Shown: piece by piece, positions 45,883 to 58,157 of the stretch
Layout of the letters: the number at the start of each line of letters is the position of its first letter
Position numbering within the stretch: the stretch's first letter is position 1
NCBI GenBank assembly: GCA_964019695.1
Contig: CAXHUL010000214.1
Span: forward strand, 1,426,001 to 1,490,000
From: Loripinus fragilis
Taxonomy: Eukaryota; Mollusca; Bivalvia; Lucinida; Lucinidae
Length of the DNA stretch: 64,000 bases
Reading direction: 5' to 3'
The notes under the pieces: model-generated
The model's input: only the letters and a program-made list of their open reading frames with translations
Databases searched by the model: none
What the model was told of the DNA's origin: nothing
Position numbers and translations under genes: made by a program

Positions 45883-46700
45883 GAAGATCTTCCCATTAGG
45901 CCCCATTAGGCCAAAGTAGCCGACCCGGCCTAAAACTTGCGCGGGTCACTTTCACGGACGGGCTCTCAACTGGTGCCAGAAGTTAGCCCCCGACCAGAGC
46001 TTCATTGTGAGGCATTGCGTAAAATTTTCCGTCCCCCGAGTGCCGCGCAATAGCCCCTGAAAGGGCTTTCCGCACAATTTTCACGCCCTTATTTGAGCCA
46101 CTTGTAGCCGAAGGAATTTTGCGCAAATGACTGAGAGGTGCTCCTGGGCACTGCTCATCACTTTGCAATAGGTTCCGGGGCTTTTCGCGAAGGTCACGTT
46201 TTCTCGAACTTTGAGGGCATCAGTGGGTGGGGTGTGAAAACCTCGGAATGCATGGTTCTAAGCTCCTGCTGTGGGCAGCAAGCCAATTTTTTTTCCAAAA
46301 TGTTGACCTATAAAAGAGCTTACTCGGGTGTGAAAATTATCATTGTGCGCACGCGCCCCGGACCGCAATTATGATATTTCCTGTTTTCCCATAGGGCCCA
46401 AGGCAAATGGGGATAGCGGTTGTACGCGCTTTCTAAGGCTCTGATCGCTTTTAGATTTTTCACGCGGATAGGGCCAACAGAGGCGCAGGTATTGCCATGC
46501 GCACCCGCCCGCAACAATGTTTCGATACCGAGTTATCGGGGTGTGGAAGTCCGCCGCCCCGAAGCTTTACGCGCTTCCGTCTCGCGAACTACTATTTTCA
46601 TCATGCCCACACTGGCATCAGTTTGTAGTACGGGAGGCCGTCTACAAATGGTGAAAATTTCAAAGCGTTCCATCGGAAAATTAAAAAGTTATGAGCATTA
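45883..46700 (+). repeat. Satellite unit M57 (818 bp)
   Basis: Private: ggctctcaac, ggtcacgttt, cctcggaatg, tctaagctcc, gtgcgcacgcg, gatttttcacg. Confidence 0.95.
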
Positions 46701-47518
46701 GAAGATCTTCCCATTAGGCCCCATTAGGCCACAGTAGCCGACCCGGCCTAAAACTTGCGCGAGTCACTTTCACGGACGGGCTCGAAACTGGTGCCAGAAG
46801 TTAGCCCCCGACCAGAGCTTCATTGTGAGGCATTGCGTAAAATTTTCTGTCCCCCGAGTGCCGCGCAATAGCCCCTGAAAGGGCTTTCCGCACAATTTTC
46901 ACTCCCTTATTTGAGCCACTTGTAGCCGAAGGAATTATGCGCAAATGACTGAGAGGTGCTCCTGGGCACTGCTCATCACTTTGCAATAGGTTCCGGGGCT
47001 TTTCGCGAAGGTCGCGTTTTCTCGAACTTTGAGGGCATCAGTGGGTGGGGTGTGAAAACCTCCGAATGCATGGTTCTCAGCTCCTGCTGTGGGCAGCAAG
47101 CCAATTTTTTTTCCAAAATGTTGACCTATAAAAGAGCTTACTCGGGTGTGAAAATTATCATTGTGCGCGCGCGCCCCGGACCGCAATTATGATATTTCCT
47201 GTTTTCCCATAGGGCCCAAGGCAAATGGGGATAGCGGTTGTACGCGCTTTCTAAGGCTCTGATCGCTTTTAGATTTTGCACGCGGATAGGGCCAACAGAG
47301 GCGCAGGTATTGCCATGCGCACCCGCCCGCAACAATGTTTCGATACCGAGTTATCGGGGTGTGGAAGTCCGCCGCCCCGAAGCTTTACGCGCTTCCGTCT
47401 CGCGAACTACTATTTTCATCATGCCCACACTGGCATCAGTTTGTAGTACCGGAGGCCGTCTACAAATGGTGAAAATTTCAAAGCGTTCCATCGGAAAATT
47501 AAAAAGTTATGAGCATTA
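46701..47518 (+). repeat. Satellite unit M58 (818 bp)
   Basis: Very near consensus. Private: gcgcgagtcac, cactccctta, ggaattatgc, tagtaccgg. Confidence 0.95.
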
Positions 47519-48337
47519 GAAGATCTTCCCATTAGGCCCCATTAGGCCACAGTAGCCGACCCGGCCTAAAACTTGCGCGGGTCACTTTCACGGACGGGCT
47601 CGAAACTGGTGCCAGAAGTTAGCCCCCGACCAGAGCTTCATTGTGAGGCATTGCGTAAAATTTTCCGTCCCCCGAGTGCCGCGCAATAGCCCCTGAAAGG
47701 GCTTTCCGCACAATTTTCACGCCCTTATTTGAGCCACTTGTAGCCGAAGGAATTTTGCGCAAATGACTGAGAGGTGCTCCTGGGCACTGCTCATCACTTT
47801 GCAATAGGTTCCGGGGCTTTTCGCGAAGTTCGCGTTTTCTCGAACTTTGAGGGCATCAGTGGGTGGGGTGTGAAAACCTCCGAAATCATGGTTCTCAGCT
47901 CCTGCTGTGGGCAGCAAGCCAATTTTTTTTTCCAAAATGTTGACCTATAAAAGAGCTTACTCGGGTGTGAAAATTATCATTGTGCGCGCGCGCCCCGGAC
48001 CGCAATTATGATATTTCCTGTTTTCCCATAGGGCCCAAGGCAAATGGGGATAGCGGTTGTACGCGCTTTCTAAGGCTCTGATCGCTTTTAGATTTTGCAC
48101 ACGGATAGGGCCAACAGAGACGCAGGTATTGCCATGCGCACCCGCCCGCAACAATGTTTCCATACCAAGTTATCGGGGTGTGGAAGTCCGCCGCCCCTAA
48201 GCTTTACGCGCTTCCGTCTCGCGAACTACTATTTTCATCATGCCCACACTGGCATCAGTTTTTAGTACGGGAGGCCGTCTACAAATGGTGAAAATTTCAA
48301 AGCGTTCCATCGGAAAATTAAAAAGTTATGAGCATTA
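47519..48337 (+). repeat. Satellite unit M59 (819 bp)
   Basis: Private: cgaagttcgcg, ccgaaatcatgg (ATGCAT lost), a T9 run, agagacgcagg, tttccataccaag, gcccctaagc, gtttttagtac. Confidence 0.95.
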
Positions 48338-49155
48338 GAAGATCTTCCCATTAGGCCCCATTAGGCCACAGTAGCCGACCCGGCCTAAAACTTGCGCGGG
48401 TCACTTTTACGGACGGGCTCGAAACTGGTGCCAGAAGTTAGCCCCCGACCAGAGCTTCATTGTGAGGCATTGCGTAAAATTTTCCGTCCCCCGAGTGCCG
48501 CGCAATAGCCCCTGAAAGGGCTTTCCGCACAATTTTCACGCCCTTATTTGAGCCACTTGTAGCCGAAGGAATTTTGCGCAAATGACTGAGAGGTGCTCCT
48601 GGGCACTGCTCATTACTTTGCAATAGGTTCCGGGGCTTTTCTCGAAGGTCGCGTTTTCTCGAACTTTGAGGGCGTCAGTGGGTGGGGTGTGAAAACCTCC
48701 GAATGCATGGTTCTCAGCTCCTGCTGTGGGCAGCAAGCCAATTTTTTTTCCAAAATGTTGACCTATAAAAGAGCTTACTCGGGTGTGAAAATTATCATTG
48801 TGCACGCGCGCCCCGGACCGCAATTATGATATTTCCTGTTTTCCCATAGGTCCCAAGGCAAATGGGGATAGCGGTTGTACGCGCTTTCTAAGGCTCTGAT
48901 CGCTTTTAGATTTTGCACGCGGATAGGTCCAACAGAGGCGCAGGTATTGCCATGCGCACCTGCCCGCAACAATGTTTCGATACCGAGTTATCGCGGTGTG
49001 GAAGTCCGCCGCCCCGAAGCTTTACGCGCTTCCGTCTCGCGAACTACTATTTTCATCATGCCCACACTGGCATCAGTTTGTAGTACGGGAGGCCATCTAC
49101 AAATGGTGAAAATTTCAAAGCGTTCCATCGGAAAATTAAAAAGTTATGAGCATTA
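48338..49155 (+). repeat. Satellite unit M60 (818 bp)
   Basis: Private: cattactttgc, gggcgtcag, gtgcacgcgcg, taggtcccaagg (GGGCCC lost), ataggtccaac, ttatcgcgg, gaggccatc. Confidence 0.95.
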
Positions 49156-49973
49156 GAAGATCTTCCCATTAGGCCCCATTAGGCCACAGTAGCCGACCCG
49201 GCCTAAAACTTGCGCAGGTCACTTTCACGGACGGGCTCGAAACTGGTGCCAGAAGTTAGCCCCCGACCAGAGCTTCATTGCGAGGCATTGCTTAAAATTT
49301 TTCGTCCCCCGAGTGCCGCGCAATAGCCCCTGAAAGGGCTTTCTGCACAATTTTCACGCCCTTATTTGAGCCACTTGTAGCCGAAGGAATTTTGTGCAAA
49401 TGACTGAGAGGTGCTCCTGGGCACTGCTCATCACTTTGCAATAGGTTCCGGGGCTTTTCGCGAAGGTCGCGTTTTCTCGAACTTTGAGGGCATCAGTGGG
49501 TGGGGTGTGAAAACCTCCGAATGCATGGTTCTCAGCTCCTGCTGTGGGCAGCAAGCCAATTTTTTTTCCAAAATGTTGACCTATAAAAGAGCTTACTCGG
49601 GTGTGAAAATTATCATTGTGCGCGCGCGCCCCGGACCGCAATTATGATATTTCCTGTTTTCCCATAGGGCCCAAGGCAAATGGGGATAGCGGTTGTACGC
49701 GCTTTCTAAGGCTCTGATCGCTTTTAGATTTTGCACGCAGATAGGGCCAACAGAGGCGCAGGTATTGCCATGCGCACCCGCCCGCAACAATGTTTCGATA
49801 CCGAGTTATCGGGGTGTGGAAGTCCGCCGCCCCGAAGCTTTATGCGCTTCCTTCTCGCGAACTACTATTATCATCATGCCCACACTGGCATCAGTTTGTA
49901 GTACGGGAGGCCGTCTACAAATGGTGAAAATTTCAAAGCGTTCCATCGGAAAATTAAAAAGTTATGAGCATTA
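49156..49973 (+). repeat. Satellite unit M61 (818 bp)
   Basis: Private: cattgcgaggcattgctt, ttgtgcaaat, tttatgcgcttccttctcg, ctattatcatc. Also tttctgcac and cacgcagatag. Confidence 0.95.
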
Positions 49974-50791
49974 GAAGATCTTCCCATTAGGCCCCATTAG
50001 GCCACAGTAGCCGACCCGGCCTAAAACTTGCGCGGGTCACTTTCATGGACGGGCTCGAAACTGGTGCCAGAAGTTAGCCCCCGACCAGAGCTTCATTGTG
50101 AGGCATTGCGTAAAATTTTCCGTCCCCCGAGTGCCGCGCAATAGCCCCTGAAAGGGCTTTCCGCACAATTTTCACGCCCTTATTTGAGCCACTTGTAGCC
50201 GAAGGAATTTTGCGCAAATGAATGAGAGGTGCTCCTGGGCACTGCTCATCACTTTGCAATAGGTTCCGGGGCTTTTGGCGAAGGTCCCGTTTTCTCGAAC
50301 TTTGAGGGCATCAGTGGGTGGGGTGTGAAAACCTCCGAATGCATGGTTCTCAGCTCCTGCTGTGGGCAGCAAGCCAATTTTTTTTCCAAAATGTTGACCT
50401 ATAAAAGAGCTTACTCGGGTGTGAAAATTATCATTGTGCGCGCGCGCCCCGGACCGCAATTATGATATTTCCTGTTTTCCCATAGGGCCCAAGGCAAATG
50501 GGGATAGCGGTTGTACGCGCTTTCTAAGGCTCTGATCGCTTTTAGATTTTGCACGCGGATAGGGCCAACAGAGGCGCAGGTATTGCCATGCGCACCCGCC
50601 CGCAACAATGTTTCGATACTGAGTTATCGGGGTGTGGAAGTCCGCCACCCCGAAGCTTTACGCGCTTCCGTCTCGCGAACTACTTTTTTCATCATGCCCA
50701 CACTGGCATCAGTTTGTAGTACGGGAGGCCGTCTACAAATGGTGAAAATTTCAAAGCGTTCCATCGGGAAATTAAAAAGTTATGAGCATTA
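49974..50791 (+). repeat. Satellite unit M62 (818 bp)
   Basis: Private: tttcatggacgg, aaatgaatgagag, ttttggcgaaggtcccg, tccgccaccc, catcgggaaatt. Also gatactgag, as in M70. Confidence 0.95.
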
Positions 50792-51609
50792 GAAGATCTT
50801 CCCATTAGGCCCCATGAGGCCACAGTAGCCCACCCAGCCTAAAACTTGCGCGGGTCACTCTCACGGACGGGCTCGAAACTGGTGCCAGAAGTTAGCCCCC
50901 GACCAGAGCTTCATTGTGAGGCATTGCGTAAAATTTTCCGTCCCCCGAGTGCCGCGCAATAGACCCTGAAAGGGCTTTTCGCACAATTTTCACGCCCTTA
51001 TTTGAGCCACTTGTAGCCGAAGGAATTTTGCGCAAATGACTGAGAGGTGCTCCTGGGCACTGCTCATCACTTTGCAATAGGTTCCGGGGCTTTTCGCGAA
51101 GGTCGCGTTTTCTCGAACTTTGAGGGCATCAGTGGGTGGGGTGTGAAAACCTCCGAATGCATGGTTCTCAGCTCCTGCTGTGGGCAGCAAGCCAATTTTT
51201 TTTCCAAAATGTTGACCTATAAAAGAGCTTACTCGGGTGTGAAAATTATCATTGTGCGCGCGCGCCCCGGATCGCAATTATGATATTTCCTGTTTTCCCA
51301 TAGGGCCCAAGGCAAATGGGGATAGCCGTTGTACGCGCTTTCTAAGGCTCTGATCGCTTTTAGATTTTGCACGCGGATAGGGCCAACAGAGGCGCAGGTA
51401 TTGCCATGCGCACCCGCCCGCAACAATGTTTCGATACCGAGATATCGGGGTGTGGAAGTCCGCCGCCCCGAAGCTTTACGCGCTTCCGTCTCGCGAACTA
51501 CTATTTTCATCATGCCCACACTGGCATCAGTTTGTAGTACGGGAGGCCGTCTACAAATGGTGAACATTTCAAAGCGTTCCATCGGAAAATGAAAAAGTTA
51601 TGAGCATTA
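50792..51609 (+). repeat. Satellite unit M63 (818 bp)
   Basis: Shares gagatatcgg with its neighbour M64; this base change removes a minus-strand stop. Private: agtagcccacccagcc, cactctcac, atagaccctg, ggatcgcaat, gtgaacatttc. Confidence 0.95.
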
Positions 51610-52426
51610 GAAGATCTTCCCATTAGGCCCCATTAGGCCACAGTAGCCGACCCGGCCTAAAACTTGCGCGGGTCACTTTCACGGACGGGCTCGAAACTGG
51701 TGCCAGAAGTTAGCCCCCGACCAGAGCTTCATTGTGAGGCATTGCGTAAAATTTTCCGTCCCCCGAGTGCCGCGCAATAGCCCCTGAAAGGGCTTTCCGC
51801 ACAATTTTCACGCCCTTATTTGAGCCACTTGTAGCCGAAGGAATTTTGTGCAAATGACTGAGAGGTGCTCCTGGGCACTGCTCATCACTTTGCAATAGGT
51901 TCCAGGGCTTTTCGCGAAGGTCGCGTTTTCTCGAACTTTGAGGGCATCAGTGGGTGGGGTGTGAAATCCTCCAAATGCATGGTTCTCAGCTCCTGCTGTG
52001 GGCAGCAAGCCAATTTTTTTCCAAAATGTTGACCTATAAAAGAGCTTACTCGGGTGTGAAAATTATTATTGTGCGTGCGCGCCCCGGACCGCAATTATGA
52101 TATTTCCTGTTTTCCCATAGGGCCCAAGGCAAATGGGGATAGCGGTTGTACGCGCTTTCTAAGGCTCTGATCGCTTTTAGATTTTGCACGCGGATAGGGC
52201 CAACAGAGGCACAGGTATTGCCATGCGCACCCGCCCGCAACAATGTTTCGATACCGAGATATCGGGGTGTGGAAGTCCGCTGCCCCGAAGCTTTACGCGC
52301 TTCCGTCTCGCGAACTACTATTTTCATTATGCCCACACTGGCATCAGTTTGTAGTACGGGAGGCCGTCTACAAATGGTGAAAATTTCAAAGCATTCCATC
52401 GGAAAATTAAAAAGTTATGAGCATTA
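51610..52426 (+). repeat. Satellite unit M64 (817 bp)
   Basis: Shares gagatatcgg with M63 and ccagggc with M65 and M66. Private: gtgaaatcctccaaatgc, gtgcgtgcgcg, ggcacagg, cattatgccc, aagcattcc. Confidence 0.95.
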
Positions 52427-53248
52427 GAAGATCTTCCCATTAGGCCCCATGAGGCCACAGTAGCCGACCCGGCCTTAAACTTGCGCGGGTCACTTTCACG
52501 GACGGGCTCGAAACTGGTGCCAGAAGTTAGCCCCCGACCAGAGCTTCATTGTGAGGCATTGCGTAAAATTTTCCATCCCCCGAGTGCCGCGCAATAGCCC
52601 CTGAAAGGGCTTTCCGCACAATTTTCACGCCCTTATTTGAGCCACTTGTAGCCGAAGGAATTTTGCGCAAATGACTGAGAGGTGCTCCTGGGCACTGCTC
52701 ATCACTTTGCAATAGGTTCCAGGGCTTTTCGCGAAGGTCGCGTTTTCTCGAACTTTGAGGGCATCAGTGGGTGGGGTGTGAAAACCTCCGATCCGAATGC
52801 ATGGTTCTCAGCTCCTGCTGTGGACAGCAAGCCAATTTTTTTCCAAAATGTTGACCTATAAAAGAGCTTACTCGGGTGTGAAAATTATCATTGTGCGCGC
52901 GCCCCCCGGACCGCAATTATGATATTTCCTGTTTTCCCATAGGGCCCAAGGCAAATGGGGATAGCGGTTGTACGCGCTTTCTAAGGCTCTGATCGCTTTT
53001 AGATTTTGCACGCGGATAGGGCCAACAGAGGCGCAGGTATTGCCATGCGCACCCGCCCGCAACAATGTTTCGATACCGAGTTATTGGGGTGTGGAAGTCC
53101 GCCGCCCCGAAGATTTACGCGCTTCCGTCTCGCGAACTACTATTTTCATCATGCCCACACTGGCATCAGTTTGTAGTACGGGAGGCCGTCTACAAATGGT
53201 GAAAATTTCAAAGCGTTCCATCGGAAAATTAAAAAGTTATGAGCATTA
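52427..53248 (+). repeat. Satellite unit M65 (822 bp)
   Basis: Carries a 5-base tandem gain (cctccgatccgaatgc, extra bases at 52791-52795). gtggacagc is shared with M66. The AAGCTT site is lost (gaagattta). Private: ggccttaaac, ttattgggg. Confidence 0.95.
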
Positions 53249-54067
53249 GAAGATCTTCCCATTAGGCCCCATTAGGCCAAAGTAGCCGACCCGGCCTAAA
53301 ACTTGCGCGGGTCACTTTCACGGACGGGCTCGAAACTGGTGCCAGAAATTAGCCCCCGACCAGAGCTTCATTGTGAGGCATTGCGTAAAATTTTCCATCC
53401 CTCGAGTGCCGCGCAATAGCCCCTGAAAGGGCTTTCCGAACAATTTTCACGCCCTTATTTGAGCCACTTGTAGCCGAAGGAATTTTGCGCAAATGACTGA
53501 GAGGTGCTCCTGGGCACTGCTCATCACTTTGCAATAGGTTCCAGGGCTTTTCGCGAAGGTTGCGTTTTCTCGAACTTTGAGGGCATCAGTGGGTGGGGTG
53601 TGAAAACCTCTGAATGCATGGTTCTCAGCTCTTGCTGTGGACAGCAAGCCAATTTTTTTTCCCAAAATGTTGACCTATAAAAGAGCTTACTCGGGTGTGA
53701 AAATTATCATTGTGGGCGCGTGCCCCGGACCGCAATTATGATATTTCCTGTTTTCCCATAGGGCCCAAGGCAAATGGGGATAGCGGTTGTACGCGCTTTC
53801 TAAGGCTCTGATCGCTTTTAGATTTTGCACGCGGATAGGGCCAACAGAGGCGCAGGTATTGCCATGCGCACCCGCCCGCAACAATGTTTCGATACCGAGT
53901 TATCGGGGTGTGGAAGTCCGCCGCCCCGAAGCTTTACGCGCTTCCGTCTCGCGAACTACTATTTTCATCATGCCCACACTGGCATCAGTTTGTAGTACAG
54001 GAGGCCGTCTACAAATGGTGAAAATTTCAAAGCGTTCCATCGGAAAATGAAAAAGTTATGAGCATTA
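53249..54067 (+). repeat. Satellite unit M66 (819 bp)
   Basis: Shares ccatccc and gtggacagc with M65, and ctcgagtgcc, tagtacagg and ggaaaatgaaaa with M67. Private: agaaattag, ccgaacaatt, ggttgcgtt, gtgggcgcgtgcc. Confidence 0.95.
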
Positions 54068-54885
54068 GAAGATCTTCCCATTAGGCCCCATTAGGCCACA
54101 GTAGCCGACCCGGCCTAAAACTTGCGCGGGTCACTTTCACAGATGGGCTCGAAACTGGTGCCAGAAGTTAGCCCCCGACCAGAGCTTCATTGTGAGGCAT
54201 TGCGTAAAATTTTCCGTCTCTCGAGTGCCGCGCTATAGCCCCTGAAAGGGCTTTCCGCACAATTTTCACGCCCTTATTTGAGCCACTTGTAGCCAAAGGA
54301 ATTTTGCGCAAATGACTGAGAGGTGCTCCTGGGCACTGCTCATCACTTTGCAATAGGATCCGGGGCTTTTCGCGAAGGTCGCGTTTTCTCGAACTTTGAG
54401 GGCATCAGTGGGTGGGGTGTGAAAACCTCCGAATGCATGGTTCTCAGCTCCTGCTGTGGGCAGCAAGCCAATTTTTTTTCCAAAATGTTGACCTATAAAA
54501 GAGCTTACTCGGGTGTGAAAATTATCATTGTGCGCACGTGCCCCGGACCGCAATTATGATATTTCCTGTTTTCCCATAGGGCCCAAGGCAAATGGGGATA
54601 GCGGTTGTACGCGCTTTCTAAGGCTCTGATCGCTTTTAGATTTTGCACGCGGATAGGGCCAACAGAGGCGCAGGTATTGCCATGCGCACCTGCCCGCAAC
54701 AATGTTTCGATACCGAGTTATCGGGGTGTGGAAGTCCGCCGCCCCGAAGCTTTACGTGCTTCCGTCTCGTGAACTACTATTTTCATCATGCCCACACTGG
54801 CATCAATTTGTAGTACAGGAGGCCGTCTACAAATGGTGAAAATTTCAAAGCGTTCCATCGGAAAATGAAAAAGTTATGAGCATTA
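54068..54885 (+). repeat. Satellite unit M67 (818 bp)
   Basis: Shares ctcgagtgcc, tagtacagg and ggaaaatgaaaa with M66. Private: cacagatgggc, gccgcgctat, ataggatccgg, gtgcgcacgtgcc, tttacgtgc, catcaatttg. Confidence 0.95.
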
Positions 54886-55703
54886 GAAGATCTTCCCATT
54901 AGGCCCCATTAGGCCACAGTAGCCGACCCGGCCTAAAACTTGCGCGGGTCACTTTCACGGACGGGCTCAAAACTGGTGCCAGAAGTTAGCCCCCGACCAG
55001 AGCTTCATTGTGAGGCATTGCGTAAAATTTTCCGTCCCCCGAGTGCCGCGCAATAGCCCCTGAAAGGGCTTTTCGCACAATTTTCACGCCCTTATTTGAG
55101 CCACTTGTAGCCGAAGGAATTTTGCGCAAATGACTAAGAGGTGCTCCTGGGCACTGCTCATCACTTTGCAATAGGTTCCGGGGCTTTTCGCGAAGGTCGC
55201 GTTTTCTCGAACTTTGAGGGCATCAGTGGGTGGGGTGTGAAAACCTCCGAATGCATGGTTCTCAGCTCCTGCTGTGGGCAGCAAGCCAATTTTTTTTCCA
55301 AAATGTTGACCTATAAAGGAGCTTACTCGGGTGTGAAAATTATCATTGTGCGCGCACGCCCCGGACCGCAATTATGATATTTCCTGTTTTTCCATAGGGC
55401 CCAAGGCAAATGGGGATAGCGGTTGTACGCGCTTTCTAAGGCTCTGATCGCTTTTAGATTTTGCACGCGGATAGGGCCAACAGAGGCGCAGGTATTGCCA
55501 TGCGCACCCGCCCCCAACAATGTTTTGATACCGAGTTATCGGGGTGTGGAAGTCCGCCGCCCCGAAGCTTTACGCGCTTCCGTCTCGCGAACTACTATTT
55601 TCATCATGCCCACACTGGCATCAGTTTGTAGTACGGGAGGCTGTCTACAAATGGTGAAAATTTCAAAGCGTTCCATCGGAAAATTAAAAAGTTATGAGCA
55701 TTA
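54886..55703 (+). repeat. Satellite unit M68 (818 bp)
   Basis: Private: gactaagag, ctataaaggagc (TATA-like octamer altered), gtgcgcgcacgcc, gtttttccat, gaggctgtc. Also cccccaac. Confidence 0.95.
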
Positions 55704-56522
55704 GAAGATCTTCCCATTAGGCCCCATTAGGCCACAGTAGCCGACCCGGCCTAAAACTTGCGCGGGTCACTTTCACGGACGGGCTTGAAACTGGTGCCAG
55801 AAGGTTAGCCCCCGACCAGAGCTTCATTGTGAGGCATTGCGTAAAATTTTCCGTCCCCTGAGTGCCGCGCAATAGCCCCTGAAAGGGCTTTCCGCACAAT
55901 TTTCACGCCCTTATTTGAGCCACTTGTAGCCGAAGGAATTTTGCGCAAATGACTGAGAGGTGCTCCTGGGCACTGCTCATCACTTTGCAATAGGTTCCGG
56001 GGCTTTTCGCGAAGGTCGCGTTTTCTCGAACTTTGAGGGCATCAGTGGGTGGGGTGTGAAAACCTCCGAATGCATGGTTCTCAGCTCCTGCTGTGGGCAG
56101 CAAGCCAATTTTTTTTCCAAAATGTTGACCTATAAAAGAGCTTACTCGGGTGTGAAAATTATCATTGTGCGCGCCCGCCCCGGACCGCAATTATGATATT
56201 TCCTGTTTTCCCATAGGGCCCAAGGCAAATGGGGATAGCGGTTGTACGCGCTTTCTAAGGCTCTGATCGCTTTTAGATTTTGCACGCGGATAGGGCCAAC
56301 AGAGGCGCAGGTATTGCCATGTGCACCCGCCCGCAACAATGTTTCGATACCGAGTTATCGGGGTGTGGAAGTCCGCCGCCCCGAAGCTTTACGCGCTTCG
56401 GTCTCGCGAACTACTATTTTCATCATGCCCACACTGGCATCAGTTTGTAGTACGGGAGGCCGTCTACAAATGGTGAAAATTTCAAAGCGTTCCATCGGAA
56501 AATTAAAAAGTTATGAGCATTA
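55704..56522 (+). repeat. Satellite unit M69 (819 bp)
   Basis: One-base gain in agaaggttagc. Private: gtcccctgag, gcgcgcccgcc, cttcggtctc. Confidence 0.95.
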
Positions 56523-57339
56523 GAAGATCTTCCCATTAGGCCCCATTAGGCCACAGTAGCCGACCCGGCCTAAAACTTGCGCGGGTCACTTTCACGGACG
56601 GGCTCAAAACTGGTGCCAGAAGTTAGCCCCCGACCAGAGCTTTATTGTGAGGCATTGCGTAAAATTTGTCGTCCCCCGAGTGCCGTGCAATAGCCCCTGA
56701 AAGGGCTTTCCGCACAATTTTCACGCTCTATTTGAGCCACTTGTAGCCGAAGGAATTTTGCGCAAATGACTGAGAGGTGCTCCTGGGCACTGCTCATCAC
56801 TTTGCAATAGGTTCCGGGGCTTTTCGCGAAGGTCGCATTTTCTCGAACTTTGAGGGCATCAGTGGGTGGGGTGTGAAAACCTCCGAATGCATGGTTCTCA
56901 GCTCCTGCTGTGGGCAGCAAGCCAATTTTTTTTCCAAAATGTTGACCTATAAAAGAGCTTACTTGGGTGTGAAAATTATCATTGTGCGCGCGCGCCCCGG
57001 ACCGCAATTATGATATTTCCTGTTTTCCCATAGGGCCCAAGGCAAATGGGGATAGCGGTTGTACGCGCTTTCTAAGGCTCTGATCGCTTTTAGATTTTGC
57101 ACGCGGATAGGGCCAACAGAGGCGCAGGTATTGCCATGCGCACCCGCCCGCAACAATGTTTCGATACTGAGTTATCGGGGTGTGGAAGTCCGCCGCCCCG
57201 AAGCTTTACGCGCTTCCGTCTCGCGAACTACTATTTTCATCATGCCCACACTGGCATCAGTTTGTAGTACGGGAGGCCGTCTACAAATGGTGAAAATTTC
57301 AAAGCGTTCCATCGGAAAATTAAAAAGTTATGAGCATTA
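56523..57339 (+). repeat. Satellite unit M70 (817 bp)
   Basis: Pairs with M76 (aaatttgtcgtccc, gtgccgtgc, cacgctctatttg, ggtcgcatt). Private: agctttattg, acttgggtg, gatactgag. Confidence 0.95.
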
Positions 57340-58157
57340 GAAGATCTTCCCATTAGGCCCTATTAGGCCACAGTAGCCGACCCGGCCTAAAACTTGCGCG
57401 GGTCACTTTCACGGACGGGGTCGAAACTGGTGCCAGAAGTTAGCCCCCGACCAGAGCTTCATTGTGAGGCATTGCGTAAAATTTTCCGTCCCCCGAGTGC
57501 CGCGCAATAGCCCCTAAAAGGGCTTTCTGCACAATTTTCACGCCCTTATTTGAGCCACTTGTAGCCGAAGGAATTTTGCGCAAATGACTGAGAGGTGCTC
57601 CTGGGCACTGCTCATCACTTTGCAATAGGTTCCGGGGCTTTTCGCGAAGGTCGCGTTTTCTCGAACTTTGAGGGCATCAGTGGGTGGGGTGTGAAAACCT
57701 CCGAATGCATGGTTCTCAGCTCCTGCTGTGGGCAGCAAGCCAATTTTTTTTCCAAAATGTTGACCTATAAAAGAGCTTACTCGGGTGTGAAAATTATCAT
57801 TGTGCGCGTGCGCCCCGGACCGCAATTATGATATTTCCTGTTTTCCCATAGGGCCCAAGGCAAATGGGGATAGCGGTTGTACGCACTTTCTAAGGCTCTG
57901 ATCGCTTTTAGATTTTGCACGCGGATAGGGCCAACAAAGGCGCAGGTATTGCCATGCGCACCCGCCCGCAACAATGTTTCGATACCGAGTTATCGGGGTG
58001 TGGAAGTCCGCCGCCCCGAAGCTTTACGCGCTTCTGTCTCGCGAACTACTATTTTCATCATGCCCACACTGGCATCAGTTTGTAGTACGGGAGGCCGTCT
58101 ACAAATGGTGAAAATTTCAAAGCGTTCCATTGGAAAATTAAAAAGTTATGAGCATTA
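57340..58157 (+). repeat. Satellite unit M71 (818 bp)
   Basis: Pairs with M77 (ggccctatt, cccctaaaagg, ccaacaaagg, ttccattgg). Private: ggggtcgaaac, gtgcgcgtgcgcc, gtacgcac. Confidence 0.95.

Larger units (their letters stand above)
56523..58157 (+). repeat. Six-unit higher-order repeat, copy 1 (M70-M71)
   Basis: M70 shares aaatttgtcgtccc, gtgccgtgc and cacgctctatttg with M76. M71 shares ggccctatt, cccctaaaagg, ccaacaaagg and ttccattgg with M77. The offset is 4908 bp, six units. Units M72-M75 in between are not clearly part of a repeated block. Confidence 0.8.
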
